From the NCBI RefSeq assembly GCF_905397375.1, contig NZ_CAJPVG010000015.1:12436-76435 (forward strand): 64,000 nucleotides of DNA, written 5' to 3'. Under the pieces are notes generated by a model. That model was not told where the DNA came from, searched no databases, and worked only from the letters and a program-made list of their open reading frames with translations. This DNA comes from Ralstonia mannitolilytica (GTDB lineage: Bacteria > Pseudomonadota > Gammaproteobacteria > Burkholderiales > Burkholderiaceae). The translations under genes were made by a program, and so were the position numbers. Positions within the stretch are counted from its first letter, which is position 1; every line of letters starts with the position of its first letter. This document shows positions 1 through 8,192 of this stretch, one piece after another.

Positions 1-795
1 CCGGTTGAAGTGCACCACCACGAAGTGGCTGGCCAGGGCCAGAACGAAATCGGCACGAAGTTCAGCACGCTGGTGCAACGCGCCGACTGGACGCAACTGC
101 AGAAGTACGTGATCCAGAACGTCGCGCACACCTACGGCAAGACGGCTACGTTCATGCCGAAGCCGGTCGTGGGCGACAACGGTTCGGGCATGCACGTTCA
201 CCAGTCGGTGTGGAAGGACGGCCAGAACCTGTTCGCGGGCAACGGCTACGCAGGCCTGTCGGAATTCGCGCTGTACTACATCGGCGGCATCATCAAGCAC
301 GCTCGCGCGCTGAACGCCATCACCAACCCGGGCACGAACTCGTACAAGCGCCTGGTGCCAGGCTTCGAGGCTCCGGTCAAGCTGGCCTACTCGGCGCGTA
401 ACCGCTCGGCTTCGATCCGTATTCCGTACGTGGCGAACCCGAAGGGCCGTCGTATCGAGACCCGCTTCCCGGATCCGCTGATGAACCCGTACCTGGGCTT
501 CGCTGCGCTGCTGATGGCCGGTCTGGACGGCGTGCAGAACAAGATCCACCCGGGCGAAGCTGCCGACAAGAACCTGTACGACCTGCCGCCGGAAGAAGAC
601 GCAAAGATCCCGACCGTGTGCTCGAGCCTGGACCAGGCCCTCGAGTACCTGGACAAGGATCGCGAGTTCCTGACCCGCGGCGGCGTGTTCTCCAACGCCA
701 TGCTCGACGCCTACATCGAGCTCAAGATGGAAGAAGTCACGCGCTTCCGCATGACGACGCACCCGCTTGAGTTCGAGATGTACTACTCGCTGTAA
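1..795 (+). CDS. glnA: glutamine synthetase, type I (3' part)
   Basis: Glutamine synthetase makes glutamine from glutamate, ammonia and ATP in the cytoplasm and is the main ammonium-assimilation enzyme. The reading frame is open from base 1, so the N-terminal part lies outside the window and about 264 residues are visible. Recognisable GS-I catalytic motifs are HHHEVAGQGQNEI near the start, the NGSGMHVHQS segment, the ATP-binding NPGTNSYKRLVPGFEAP segment and NRSASIRIP. The conserved C-terminal region ends at EMYYSL. The glnL/glnG pair follows downstream, as usual in betaproteobacteria. The family assignment is secure; only the 5' end and promoter are missing. Confidence 0.98.
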   Translation, partial: PVEVHHHEVAGQGQNEIGTKFSTLVQRADWTQLQKYVIQNVAHTYGKTATFMPKPVVGDNGSGMHVHQSVWKDGQNLFAGNGYAGLSEFALYYIGGIIKHARALNAITNPGTNSYKRLVPGFEAPVKLAYSARNRSASIRIPYVANPKGRRIETRFPDPLMNPYLGFAALLMAGLDGVQNKIHPGEAADKNLYDLPPEEDAKIPTVCSSLDQALEYLDKDREFLTRGGVFSNAMLDAYIELKMEEVTRFRMTTHPLEFEMYYSL

Positions 796-851
796 TGTGC
801 CGCTGCCCCATGCGATGCAACCGTGGGGCAAGGACATGACATCGTTGAGGG

Positions 852-878
852 AGAAGGGCGGCGCAGGTCGCCCTTTTC
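852..878 (+). terminator. intrinsic terminator after glnA
   Basis: A 7-bp stem (aagggcg at 854-860, cgccctt at 869-875) with an 8-nt loop is followed by a short T run. It lies 57 bases past the glnA stop and just before a promoter-like sequence, so it probably separates glnA from the next gene. Confidence 0.6.
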
Positions 879-880
879 TG

Positions 881-908
881 TTGGCGCGAGGGGTTTTGTG
901 GCTAGAAT
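881..908 (+). promoter_or_regulatory. sigma70-like promoter for the DUF4124 gene
   Basis: TTGGCG (881-886) and TAGAAT (903-908) are separated by 16 bp, directly after the glnA terminator and about 60 bases before the next start codon. It would drive the DUF4124 gene and possibly glnL-glnG by read-through. Seen by eye only; no transcription data. Confidence 0.45.
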
Positions 909-969
909 GAGCGTCCGCCGCGTTTGCCGAACAGCGGCGCCCGATCGACGTTTCAGCCAGGTTCCACTC

Positions 970-1485
970 ATGTTCCGTCCTTCCTCACGCATCGCATTCG
1001 GACTGCTTGCCACCGCTGCCGCGGTGCTTGCCACGCTGTCCGCGCAGGCCCCCGCGTACGCCGATGACGTCTATCTGTGCACCGGCCCGAACGGCGTGCC
1101 GGAGTACCGCAACAGCGGGAACGTCAAGGGGTGCCGGAAACTGACGCTGCCCGACGTGGTGACCGTGCCGGGGACGCGCAGCCCGCGCAGTGCCGGGGCC
1201 GCTCCGGCGCCGGCGCAGAGCAACGGTTTCCCGCGGGTGGACAGCGCCACGCAGAAGGCGCGTGACGGCGAGCGCCGCCAGGTGCTGGAAGCAGAATTGG
1301 CTGAAGAGGAGCGCAAGCTCCAGGCGTTGAAGACCGAATACAACAACGGCCAGCCCGAGCGCCAGGGCAACGAACGCAACTACCAGAAATATCTGGACCG
1401 CACCGCGCAGTTGAAGAGTGACATCGAACGCAGCCAGGCGAATGTCGACTCGATCCGCCGGGAGCTGGGCAATCTAAAGGAGTAG
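970..1485 (+). CDS. DUF4124 domain-containing periplasmic protein
   Basis: A 171-residue protein with a clear Sec signal peptide (hydrophobic stretch ending near AYADD, residues 1-30). A short DUF4124-type motif follows (VYLCTGPNGVPEYRNSG, about residues 32-48), then a Pro/Ala-rich spacer. The C-terminal half, rich in Glu, Lys and Arg, is predicted to be a coiled coil. DUF4124 proteins are exported and their role is unknown. The ATG at 970 was chosen because it gives the signal peptide; an upstream in-frame start at 823 would overlap the terminator and promoter. It sits 4 bases before glnL, so the two may be co-transcribed. No function is inferred. Confidence 0.85.
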   Translation: MFRPSSRIAFGLLATAAAVLATLSAQAPAYADDVYLCTGPNGVPEYRNSGNVKGCRKLTLPDVVTVPGTRSPRSAGAAPAPAQSNGFPRVDSATQKARDGERRQVLEAELAEEERKLQALKTEYNNGQPERQGNERNYQKYLDRTAQLKSDIERSQANVDSIRRELGNLKE

Positions 1486-1489
1486 CTGA

Positions 1490-2674
1490 GTGACGCGTCG
1501 ACTGATTCCCAAAGCGGCACGCCGCGATGTCCAGGAACAGACGACGCCTTCCGCGCCGTCGGCAGGTGTTCCCGAATCTCTCGACGGGCTGCCCTCCATT
1601 CCGTTTTCGCATGGCGCACCCCCGTCGTACCCCGGGCTCGACGCGGTGCCCAATCCCGTCCTCTTCGTCCGCCATCCGGCGCTGACGATCTTCTACGCCA
1701 ACCCCGCCGCGGAAGCTGCCCTGGCCGTGTCACGTCGCCAGCTGGTGGAGATGTCGCTGCACGAGCTGTTTGCGGAGCCGTCCGAGCTGGCCGAGATGAT
1801 CGCCACCGTGGCGGGGCGGCAGTTCGACGCCAAGCGCCGCGATGTGTCGCTCGAGCGCCTGGGCCAGGAGACGCTGCACGCGCACGCCGTGGTCGGGGCG
1901 ATCGACTTTGCGCCGGGCGCGGTGCTCCTGGAGTTGCTGCCAAACGAGCAGAAGATCCGCAGCGAACGCGAGGAGCGCTTGCTGGACCTGTCATCCGCCA
2001 ACAAGGAACTGATCCGCAACCTCGCGCACGAGATCAAGAACCCGCTGGGTGGCATCCGCGGGGCCGCGCAACTGCTGGAGTTCGAACTGCCAGAGCGCTC
2101 ACTGCGCGAGTACACGCAGGTCATCATCAAGGAATCCGACCGGCTGCAGACGCTGGTTGACCGCTTGCTGGAGCCGCACCGGCACCCGCATATCGTGGGC
2201 GACGTGAACATCCACGAGGTGCTGGAGCGCGTGCGCTCCGTGGTGCTGGCGGAGTTTCCGCAAGGGCTGCGTATCGTGCGCGACTACGACGCGAGCCTGC
2301 CGGAGTTCCGCGGCGACAAGGAGCAGCTCATCCAGGCCGTGCTCAACATCGTCCACAACGCGGCGCATGCGCTTGGTCCCCGCATGGCCCAGGGCGATGC
2401 GGAAATCATCCTGCGCACGCGCGTCGCCCGCAAAGTCACGATCGCAAAACAGCTTTACAAGCTGGCATTGGACTTGCATGTCGTGGACAACGGTCCTGGT
2501 ATCCCGGACGACATCCGCGAACGCATTTTCTTTCCGCTGGTGTCGGGGCGGGAAGGCGGAAGCGGGCTGGGCCTGACACTCGCGCAGACGTTCGTGCAGC
2601 AGCACGACGGTCTAATCGAGTGCGAGAGCAGACCGGGGCAGACCGATTTCCGTATTCTCGTGCCGCTGCATTGA
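1490..2674 (+). CDS. glnL: nitrogen regulation sensor kinase NtrB/GlnL
   Basis: Histidine kinase/phosphatase that controls the phosphorylation of NtrC in response to nitrogen status, normally through PII protein. The 394-residue protein has a PAS-like region (about residues 55-150), the HisKA motif HEIKNPLGGIRGAAQLLE carrying the phospho-accepting His, and a HATPase domain with an N box (NIVHNAAHAL) and the glycine-rich boxes DNGPGI and GSGLGL. There are no membrane segments, consistent with a soluble NtrB. The start is GTG at 1490, preceded by aaaggag 8 bases upstream. The first 50 residues are a poorly conserved extension. glnG follows 49 bases later. Confidence 0.95.
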   Translation: MTRRLIPKAARRDVQEQTTPSAPSAGVPESLDGLPSIPFSHGAPPSYPGLDAVPNPVLFVRHPALTIFYANPAAEAALAVSRRQLVEMSLHELFAEPSELAEMIATVAGRQFDAKRRDVSLERLGQETLHAHAVVGAIDFAPGAVLLELLPNEQKIRSEREERLLDLSSANKELIRNLAHEIKNPLGGIRGAAQLLEFELPERSLREYTQVIIKESDRLQTLVDRLLEPHRHPHIVGDVNIHEVLERVRSVVLAEFPQGLRIVRDYDASLPEFRGDKEQLIQAVLNIVHNAAHALGPRMAQGDAEIILRTRVARKVTIAKQLYKLALDLHVVDNGPGIPDDIRERIFFPLVSGREGGSGLGLTLAQTFVQQHDGLIECESRPGQTDFRILVPLH

Positions 2675-2723
2675 AGCGGCGCGAGGGATCAGGCGAGACG
2701 AAGTCAAGCAGACGAACCAACAC

Positions 2724-4226
2724 ATGAAGCCAATCTGGATAGTCGACGACGATCAATCCATCCGCTGGGTCCTCGAAAAAGCGCTCGCGCGTGAGAGCTT
2801 GCTCTCGCGCAGCTTCACCAACGTGCGCGATGCGCTCAATGCGCTCGATGAAGAGACGCCGCAAGTCCTGATCTCCGACGTACGCATGCCGGGTGGCTCC
2901 GGGCTCGATCTGCTGCAGACCATCCGCGCGAGGCACCCGGGGCTGCCCGTCATCATCATGACGGCGTATTCCGATCTGGACAGCGCCGTCGCAGCGTTCC
3001 AGGGCGGGGCGTTCGAATACCTCGCCAAGCCGTTCGACGTGGACCGCGCGGTCGAGCTCATCCGGCGCGCGCTGGAAGAAAGCCTGCGTGAGGAAGAGAT
3101 CGACGACCGCCTCGGCGATGCGCCCGAGATCCTGGGCCAGGCGCCGGCCATGCAGGATGTGTTCCGGGCGATCGGCCGGCTGTCGCAATCGAATGTGACC
3201 GTGCTGATCACCGGCGAATCGGGCACGGGCAAGGAGCTGGTGGCGCGCGCGCTGCACAAGCACAGCCCGCGGGCGAGCGGCCCCTTCATCGCGCTGAACA
3301 CTGCCGCGATCCCGAAAGACCTGCTCGAGTCCGAGCTGTTCGGCCACGAGCGCGGCGCCTTTACCGGCGCGCAGACCATGCGCCGCGGTCGCTTCGAGCA
3401 AGCGGAGGGTGGCACGCTCTTCCTCGACGAAATCGGCGACATGCCGTTCGACCTGCAGACGCGCTTGCTGCGCGTGCTGTCGGACGGGCATTTCTATCGC
3501 GTCGGCGGCCACAATCCGCTCAAGGCCAACGTGCGCGTCATCGCGGCCACGCACCAGAACCTGGAGACGCGCGTCAAGGACGGCCTGTTCCGCGAGGACT
3601 TGTTCCACCGCCTCAACGTGATCCGCCTGCGCCTGCCGGCCCTGCGTGAGCGCCCGGAAGACATCACGCTGCTCGCGCGCCATTTTCTGCAGAAGAGCGC
3701 AAAGGAGCTGGGCGTCGAGCCCAAGCGCATGTCGGATGAGGCGCTGGCGCATATCGCGACGCTGCCGTTTCCGGGCAACGTGCGCCAGCTGGAAAACCTC
3801 TGCAACTGGCTGACCGTGATGGCGCCGGCGCAGATGATCGAGATCAAGGACCTGCCGGCGGACTTGGTGCGCGGCAGCGCGCAGATGCTGCCTGCCACGG
3901 GCGAGGGCGCGGCACGGCCGGTCTTCGTCAGCGAGCCGTCGCACGAGCCGTATGGCGCGACTGCGGCCAGCGACGTGCTGACGACCACCGTCGCCGCGGG
4001 CGCCTCGTCGACGGCGGGTTGGGAGCGCGCCTTGGCCGGCGAAGCCAAGGCCATGCTGGAGGCCGGTCAGCCCGACGTGATGGATCTCCTCACGCGCCGC
4101 TTCGAGAAGGCCATCCTGGAGGCGGCCCTTGGCGTCACGCGCGGCCGCCGCGTTGAAGCCGCGACGCGCCTGGGCATCGGGCGCAACACCATCACACGCA
4201 AGTTGCAGGAGCTCGGCTTCGACTGA
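2724..4226 (+). CDS. glnG: nitrogen regulation response regulator NtrC/GlnG
   Basis: Sigma54-dependent activator of nitrogen-assimilation genes, phosphorylated by NtrB. The receiver domain (residues 1-120) has the phosphorylation Asp at about 52 in LISDVRMPGGSG. The AAA+ domain (about 140-380) has Walker A GESGTGKE, the sigma54-contacting GAFTGA loop and Walker B LFLDEIGDMP. The C-terminal Fis-type helix-turn-helix ends in RLGIGRNTITRKLQELG. The length of 500 residues is slightly longer than the enteric protein because of an Ala/Ser/Thr-rich linker before the DNA-binding domain. It forms an operon with glnL and is followed by a strong terminator. Confidence 0.97.
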   Translation: MKPIWIVDDDQSIRWVLEKALARESLLSRSFTNVRDALNALDEETPQVLISDVRMPGGSGLDLLQTIRARHPGLPVIIMTAYSDLDSAVAAFQGGAFEYLAKPFDVDRAVELIRRALEESLREEEIDDRLGDAPEILGQAPAMQDVFRAIGRLSQSNVTVLITGESGTGKELVARALHKHSPRASGPFIALNTAAIPKDLLESELFGHERGAFTGAQTMRRGRFEQAEGGTLFLDEIGDMPFDLQTRLLRVLSDGHFYRVGGHNPLKANVRVIAATHQNLETRVKDGLFREDLFHRLNVIRLRLPALRERPEDITLLARHFLQKSAKELGVEPKRMSDEALAHIATLPFPGNVRQLENLCNWLTVMAPAQMIEIKDLPADLVRGSAQMLPATGEGAARPVFVSEPSHEPYGATAASDVLTTTVAAGASSTAGWERALAGEAKAMLEAGQPDVMDLLTRRFEKAILEAALGVTRGRRVEAATRLGIGRNTITRKLQELGFD

Positions 4227-4280
4227 AGCATCATCGAAGCCGGCTGCGCTGAATATCGTCGAGCTTGGCGATTGGGATTG

Positions 4281-4316
4281 GGCGGATTTCCGATGAGGGA
4301 ATCCGCCTCTTTTTTT
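4281..4316 (+). terminator. intrinsic terminator after glnG
   Basis: Perfect 8-bp stem (ggcggatt 4281-4288, aatccgcc 4300-4307) with an 11-nt loop, followed by an almost uninterrupted T tract (4308-4316). It ends the glnL-glnG transcript. The left side lacks an A tract, so it is not a strong terminator for the leftward gene. Confidence 0.85.
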
Positions 4317-4336
4317 GCGTGAATGCCGTCGGGCGC

Positions 4337-4660
4337 TCAATGCAGGCTGTGCTTGAGCTGCGAGAGTTCCTGGTGCGTGCGCATCACCGCGGACTGCACG
4401 GTCTGGTCGACGTTGCTGGCGTTCTGGCAGGCCATCTTGGCGCGGTCGGAGCAGGCCTCGAGCTTGTCGACCGCCTCAATGAACGTCTGCTCGTTGCCGT
4501 CCTGCACACGCGAGTGACACTCGCGGGCTTGCTGGTCCAGTTCCTGGATCGACTGCTTCAGCGACTGTGGCACGTCCTGGTGCGTGGAGCACGTCCGTGC
4601 GAGTTCGGCGATGGTGTTCTCAGCGTGTTCGAACCGCTGCCGCAGTTCCTGGGTTTGCAT
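4337..4660 (-). CDS. small helical protein of unknown function
   Basis: A 107-residue, mostly alpha-helical soluble protein with no signal peptide or membrane segment and four Cys (ARTC, RECH, EACS, MACQ contexts). Glu/Gln-rich heptad-like stretches suggest a helical bundle or coiled coil. The start at 4660 is supported by aggaggt about 8 bases upstream; an in-frame start at 4762 would add 34 residues without a ribosome site. It is the downstream gene of the leftward pair with the HAD phosphatase, 138 bases away. I do not recognise a family and assign no function. Confidence 0.7.
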   Translation of the reverse strand: MQTQELRQRFEHAENTIAELARTCSTHQDVPQSLKQSIQELDQQARECHSRVQDGNEQTFIEAVDKLEACSDRAKMACQNASNVDQTVQSAVMRTHQELSQLKHSLH

Positions 4661-4798
4661 GGGGAACCTCCTGTCGGGACGTTGAAAGGGCGCTGCCGCC
4701 GTCTGCACCGTTATGAGGCCGTCACGTGATGCAAAGCGGTGCAACGCCCAATTTCGGCGCAAGCACCGTGCCGCGTGCGGCAGGGAACGCAGGAGTGG

Positions 4799-5695
4799 TC
4801 AGGCGCGCGGCGCGGGCAGGGATGGCGGCCGCGCGGCAAGAATGCGCTCCGCCACTTCAGCGAAACCGCCGCCGCCTTCGGCCACGGTGAGGTAGGCGGG
4901 CGGCATCGGCAGGTGATCCATCACGTCGACCACGTTGGCCACGCCCACGGAGAGCGGAAAGAACTCGAACATCGCCGCATCGTTGGCCGAGTCGCCCACG
5001 AACACCCAGCGTTCGCGCTCGACGTGCAGGTCCATGCCGAATGCGCGGCGCGCGAGCGACACGCTGGCGCTGAGCTTGTCGTGCTTGCCGAACCAGCCGT
5101 TGACGTGGATCGAGCTCACCGTTGCATGCATGCCGTGCGTGCGCATGATGTCGACGATGTGCTGCACGGCGTGCGGGGGCAGCGGCGGGACTTGCTCCGC
5201 ATGGTCGACGGCGAGATCCGCGGCATGCCACGCCTGGTCCGACGCCAGCGCCGAGCCCGGTACCGCGCGCCGGATCTCCGCGCCCACCTCGCGGATGCGC
5301 TCGAGATTGCGTGCGCGCGTCTGGGCATCGTCGACGAAATCGGTGGCGAGGTGCCCGCGCGAATCGACGCGCATGGCGAACGCGCCGTTCTCGCCGATCA
5401 CCGCATCGACGGGCCACAGCCGCGCAATGACCTCGCACCACGCGATCGAACGCCCCGTCACAGGTACAACCTTGATGCCGGCGCGGTGCAGTCGCTCGAG
5501 CGCGGAGTACGTCAGCGCGGGGAGCTTGCCCCGCGTTGTCAGCGTGCCGTCCACGTCGGTGAAGACGCCGACGATGTTGCGCAGTGCATCATCGGGAAGC
5601 TGGCGCAGCGGTAGCGGAACGCGCCGTGCGGCAAGGACCGGCGCGGTTTCAGGCGAGTCGGGGGCGGCAGGTGTGGTGGGCGGAGCGAGCATGCT
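4799..5695 (-). CDS. HAD-superfamily (Cof/IIB-like) phosphatase
   Basis: A 298-residue cytoplasmic HAD hydrolase. Motif I is FTDVDGTLTT with the nucleophile and acid Asp pair. Motif II is VPVTGRS. Motif IV is GDSANDAAMFEF near the C-terminus. A large cap is inserted between them, which suggests the IIB (sugar-phosphate or trehalose-phosphatase-like) class. The substrate cannot be read from sequence. The ATG at 5695 is preferred over an in-frame TTG at 5731, which would add a Phe- and Cys-rich N-terminus. The C-terminus is Ala/Pro/Arg-rich. It is transcribed away from ugpB. Confidence 0.85.
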   Translation of the reverse strand, partial: SMLAPPTTPAAPDSPETAPVLAARRVPLPLRQLPDDALRNIVGVFTDVDGTLTTRGKLPALTYSALERLHRAGIKVVPVTGRSIAWCEVIARLWPVDAVIGENGAFAMRVDSRGHLATDFVDDAQTRARNLERIREVGAEIRRAVPGSALASDQAWHAADLAVDHAEQVPPLPPHAVQHIVDIMRTHGMHATVSSIHVNGWFGKHDKLSASVSLARRAFGMDLHVERERWVFVGDSANDAAMFEFFPLSVGVANVVDVMDHLPMPPAYLTVAEGGGGFAEVAERILAARPPSLPAPRA

Positions 5696-5811
5696 GCAAG
5701 TGCAAAAAAAGCGGGGAAAGATTGCCTTCAATCCATTCTAACGGCGCTTTGTCGGCAAGCTTTGGAGGGATTTCCCGATGTCTTTGTGACAGAAAGAGAC
5801 GTAACATCCCG

Positions 5812-5829
5812 CTGTCATAAAAGTGTCCG
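5812..5829 (+). promoter_or_regulatory. Pho box upstream of ugpB
   Basis: The sequence ctgtcataaaagtgtccg matches the classical 18-bp PhoB box (two CTGTCA-like repeats separated by an A/T-rich tetrad), with the first half perfect. It lies 75 bases before ugpB, and a -10-like tagagt is at 5839-5844, the spacing expected for a PhoB-activated promoter where the box replaces the -35. In enterics the ugp operon is a known Pho regulon member. The match is seen directly; the regulation is inferred. Confidence 0.75.
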
Positions 5830-5904
5830 ACCGTTCGTTTAGAGTCGGCGCGCCGTGGGGCGGAGCGAGGCAGCCCGCCAGAACGTCGTAATACAGGAGA
5901 AACA

Positions 5905-7221
5905 ATGACGATCAAAAGGATTGCGGGGGCGGCGGCAGTGCTGGCCGCGTGTACGTTTGCGCAAGGCGCGTACGCAGTGACGGAAATCCAGTGGTGGCAT
6001 TCGATGGAAGGCGCCTTGAACGACAAGGTGAATGAGATCGCCAACAAGTTCAACGCGAGCCAGTCCGACTACAAGGTCGTGCCGGTCTACAAGGGCCAGT
6101 ACGATGAATCGCTGGCTGCGGGCATCGCGGCCTTCCGCGCCGGCAATGCACCGGCCATCCTGCAGGTGTTCGAGGTCGGTACCGCAACGATGATGAACGC
6201 CAAGGGCGCCATCGTGCCGGTCGCCAAGATCATGAAGGACGCCGGCGAGAAGTTCGACCCGAAGGCCTACGTGCCGGCCGTGGCGGGTTATTACACGTCG
6301 AACAAGGGCGAGATGCTGTCGTTCCCGTTCAACAGCTCGACGACGATCATGTATTACAACAAGGACGCCTTCAAGAAGGCCGGCCTTGACCCCAACAAGC
6401 CGCCCGCAACGTGGCAGGAAGTGGCCATCGACGCAGCCAAGCTGAAGGCGGCCGGCTACTCCTGCGGCTACACGACGGACTGGCAGTCGTGGGTGCATCT
6501 GGAGAGCTTCTCGGCGTGGCACAACGTGTCGTTCGCCACGGAGAACAACGGCTTTGGTGGTGCAAAGGCTCGCCTGAACTTCAACGGGCCGGTGCAGATC
6601 AAGCACATCGAGAACCTGCTGGACATGCAGAAGAAGGGCTACTTCACCTACGCCGGCCGCAAGGACGAGCCGAAGGCGAAGTTCATCGCCGGCGAGTGCG
6701 CCATGCACACGGGTTCGTCCGCGGCGCTGGCGAACATCCGCAAGAACGCCAAGTTCAGCTTCAGCCCCGCGCCGCTTCCGTACGAAGCCGGCGTGGCGGG
6801 TGCCCCGCAGAACACGATCATCGGCGGCGCTTCGCTGTGGGTGATGGGCGGCCACAAGGCCGAGGAGTACAAGGGCGTGGCGAAATTCTTCACGTACCTG
6901 TCCCGTCCGGAAGTGCAAGCCGACTGGCACCAGTCGACGGGCTATCTGCCCGTGACGCTGGAAGCGTATGAGCTGACGAAGAAGTCGGGCTACTACGACA
7001 AGAATCCCGGCGCCGACGTAGCCGTCAAACAGATGATCGTCAAGACGACCGACAAGTCGCGCGGCATCCGCCTGGGCAATTTCCCTCAGATCCGTCAGGT
7101 GATCGACGAGGAGCTGGAAGCCGTCTGGGCCGGCAAGAAGCAGCCGAAGGAAGCGCTGGACGCAGCCGTTGCCCGCGGCAACGAGCTGCTCGCCCGCTTC
7201 GAGAAGACCGTCAAGGAATAA
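5905..7221 (+). CDS. ugpB: sn-glycerol-3-phosphate ABC transporter, substrate-binding protein
   Basis: Periplasmic receptor for sn-glycerol-3-phosphate and glycerophosphodiesters, delivering to UgpAE-C. The 438-residue protein has a Sec signal peptide (cleavage near AYA-VTE, residue 24) and an extracellular-solute-binding family 1 fold. UgpB hallmarks are EIQWWHSMEGALNDKVNEIA near the mature N-terminus and PFNSSTTIMYYNKDAF in the first lobe. The identity is supported by the ordered neighbours ugpA, ugpE, ugpC and ugpQ. A ribosome site (caggag) lies 8 bases upstream. Expression is probably phosphate-controlled through the Pho box. A stem-loop with T tract after the stop may make ugpB the most abundant product of the operon. 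Confidence 0.96.
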   Translation: MTIKRIAGAAAVLAACTFAQGAYAVTEIQWWHSMEGALNDKVNEIANKFNASQSDYKVVPVYKGQYDESLAAGIAAFRAGNAPAILQVFEVGTATMMNAKGAIVPVAKIMKDAGEKFDPKAYVPAVAGYYTSNKGEMLSFPFNSSTTIMYYNKDAFKKAGLDPNKPPATWQEVAIDAAKLKAAGYSCGYTTDWQSWVHLESFSAWHNVSFATENNGFGGAKARLNFNGPVQIKHIENLLDMQKKGYFTYAGRKDEPKAKFIAGECAMHTGSSAALANIRKNAKFSFSPAPLPYEAGVAGAPQNTIIGGASLWVMGGHKAEEYKGVAKFFTYLSRPEVQADWHQSTGYLPVTLEAYELTKKSGYYDKNPGADVAVKQMIVKTTDKSRGIRLGNFPQIRQVIDEELEAVWAGKKQPKEALDAAVARGNELLARFEKTVKE

Positions 7222-7244
7222 GCGCAGCCCTGCGCTTGTCGTCA

Positions 7245-7284
7245 ACCGCCGGCCTTGCTAGCAGCAGGCCGGCGGTGCGTTTTT
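7245..7284 (+). terminator. terminator-like stem-loop between ugpB and ugpA
   Basis: A perfect 11-bp stem (accgccggcct 7245-7255, aggccggcggt 7266-7276) with a 10-nt loop is followed by gcgttttt. It lies inside the operon, 24 bases after ugpB and just before the ugpA ribosome site. Such hairpins after binding-protein genes commonly act as partial terminators or 3'-end stabilisers, giving excess receptor over permease. Confidence 0.75.
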
Positions 7285-7294
7285 GGAATGTCGC

Positions 7295-8176
7295 ATGGAA
7301 AAACGCGTCGTTTTCCGATCGCGCTGGCTGCCGTATGCGCTGGTGGCCCCGCAGATCGTCATCACCCTGGTGTTCTTCTTCTGGCCCGCAGGGCAGGCGC
7401 TGTATCAGTCGCTGCTGCGCCAGGACGCCTTCGGCATCAACCTCGAGTTTGTCGGGCTGGAGAACTTCCACGACCTCATTGCCGACCCGAACTATCTCGG
7501 CTCGTTCAAGACCACGGCGGTGTTTGCCATCGGCGTGACGCTGGTCGGGCTCGGGATCTCGCTGGCGCTGGCGTACTTTGCCGACCGCGCGCTGCGTGGG
7601 GCCACGTTCTACAAGACGCTGCTGATCTGGCCGTATGCGATTGCGCCGGCCGTGGCGGGCGTGCTCTGGAGCTTCCTGTTCAACCCGTCGCTGGGGATCG
7701 TGTCGTTCGTCATCCGCAAGATGGGCGTGGACTGGAACTTCGTGCTCAACGGCAACCAGGCGCTGCTGCTCGTGGTCATCATCGCGGCGTGGAAGCAGAT
7801 CAGCTACAACTTCCTGTTCTTCCTGGCCGGGCTGCAGAGCATCCCCAAATCGCTGATCGAGGCAGCGGCCATCGACGGTGCCGGGCCATGGAGGCGCTTC
7901 TGGTCGATCATCTTTCCGCTGCTCTCGCCGACCACGTTCTTCCTGATGGTCGTAAACGTCGTGTATGCGTTCTTCGATACCTTCGCCATCATCGATTCGG
8001 TCACGCAGGGCGGCCCGTTCAAGGCGACCGAGACGCTCGTCTTCAAGGTGTACCAGGACGGCGTGCGCGGGCTGGACATCGGTGGCTCGGCGGCGCAGTC
8101 GGTGATCCTGATGGTGCTGGTGATCGTGCTGACGATCGTGCAGTTCCGCTACGTTGAACGCAAAGTCCAATACTGA
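7295..8176 (+). CDS. ugpA: sn-glycerol-3-phosphate ABC transporter permease UgpA
   Basis: Inner-membrane permease subunit that pairs with UgpE. At 293 residues it is close to the usual 295. Six hydrophobic segments are visible, and the EAA-loop motif that contacts the ATPase reads EAAAIDGAGPWRRFWSIIFPLL (described here in two parts: EAAAIDGAG, then FWSIIFPLL). The ATG at 7295 (MEKRVVF) is chosen over an in-frame TTG at 7283. The previous stem-loop ends about 10 bases before the start, so its T tract overlaps the initiation region. The C-terminus (QFRYVERKVQY) is typical for this family. Confidence 0.95.
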   Translation: MEKRVVFRSRWLPYALVAPQIVITLVFFFWPAGQALYQSLLRQDAFGINLEFVGLENFHDLIADPNYLGSFKTTAVFAIGVTLVGLGISLALAYFADRALRGATFYKTLLIWPYAIAPAVAGVLWSFLFNPSLGIVSFVIRKMGVDWNFVLNGNQALLLVVIIAAWKQISYNFLFFLAGLQSIPKSLIEAAAIDGAGPWRRFWSIIFPLLSPTTFFLMVVNVVYAFFDTFAIIDSVTQGGPFKATETLVFKVYQDGVRGLDIGGSAAQSVILMVLVIVLTIVQFRYVERKVQY

Positions 8177-8192
8177 AAGGAGGGCACACTTC

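Noticed and set aside
2436..4340. 634-codon minus-strand frame
   Set aside because: Antisense of glnL/glnG; no family features and overlaps two clear regulators.
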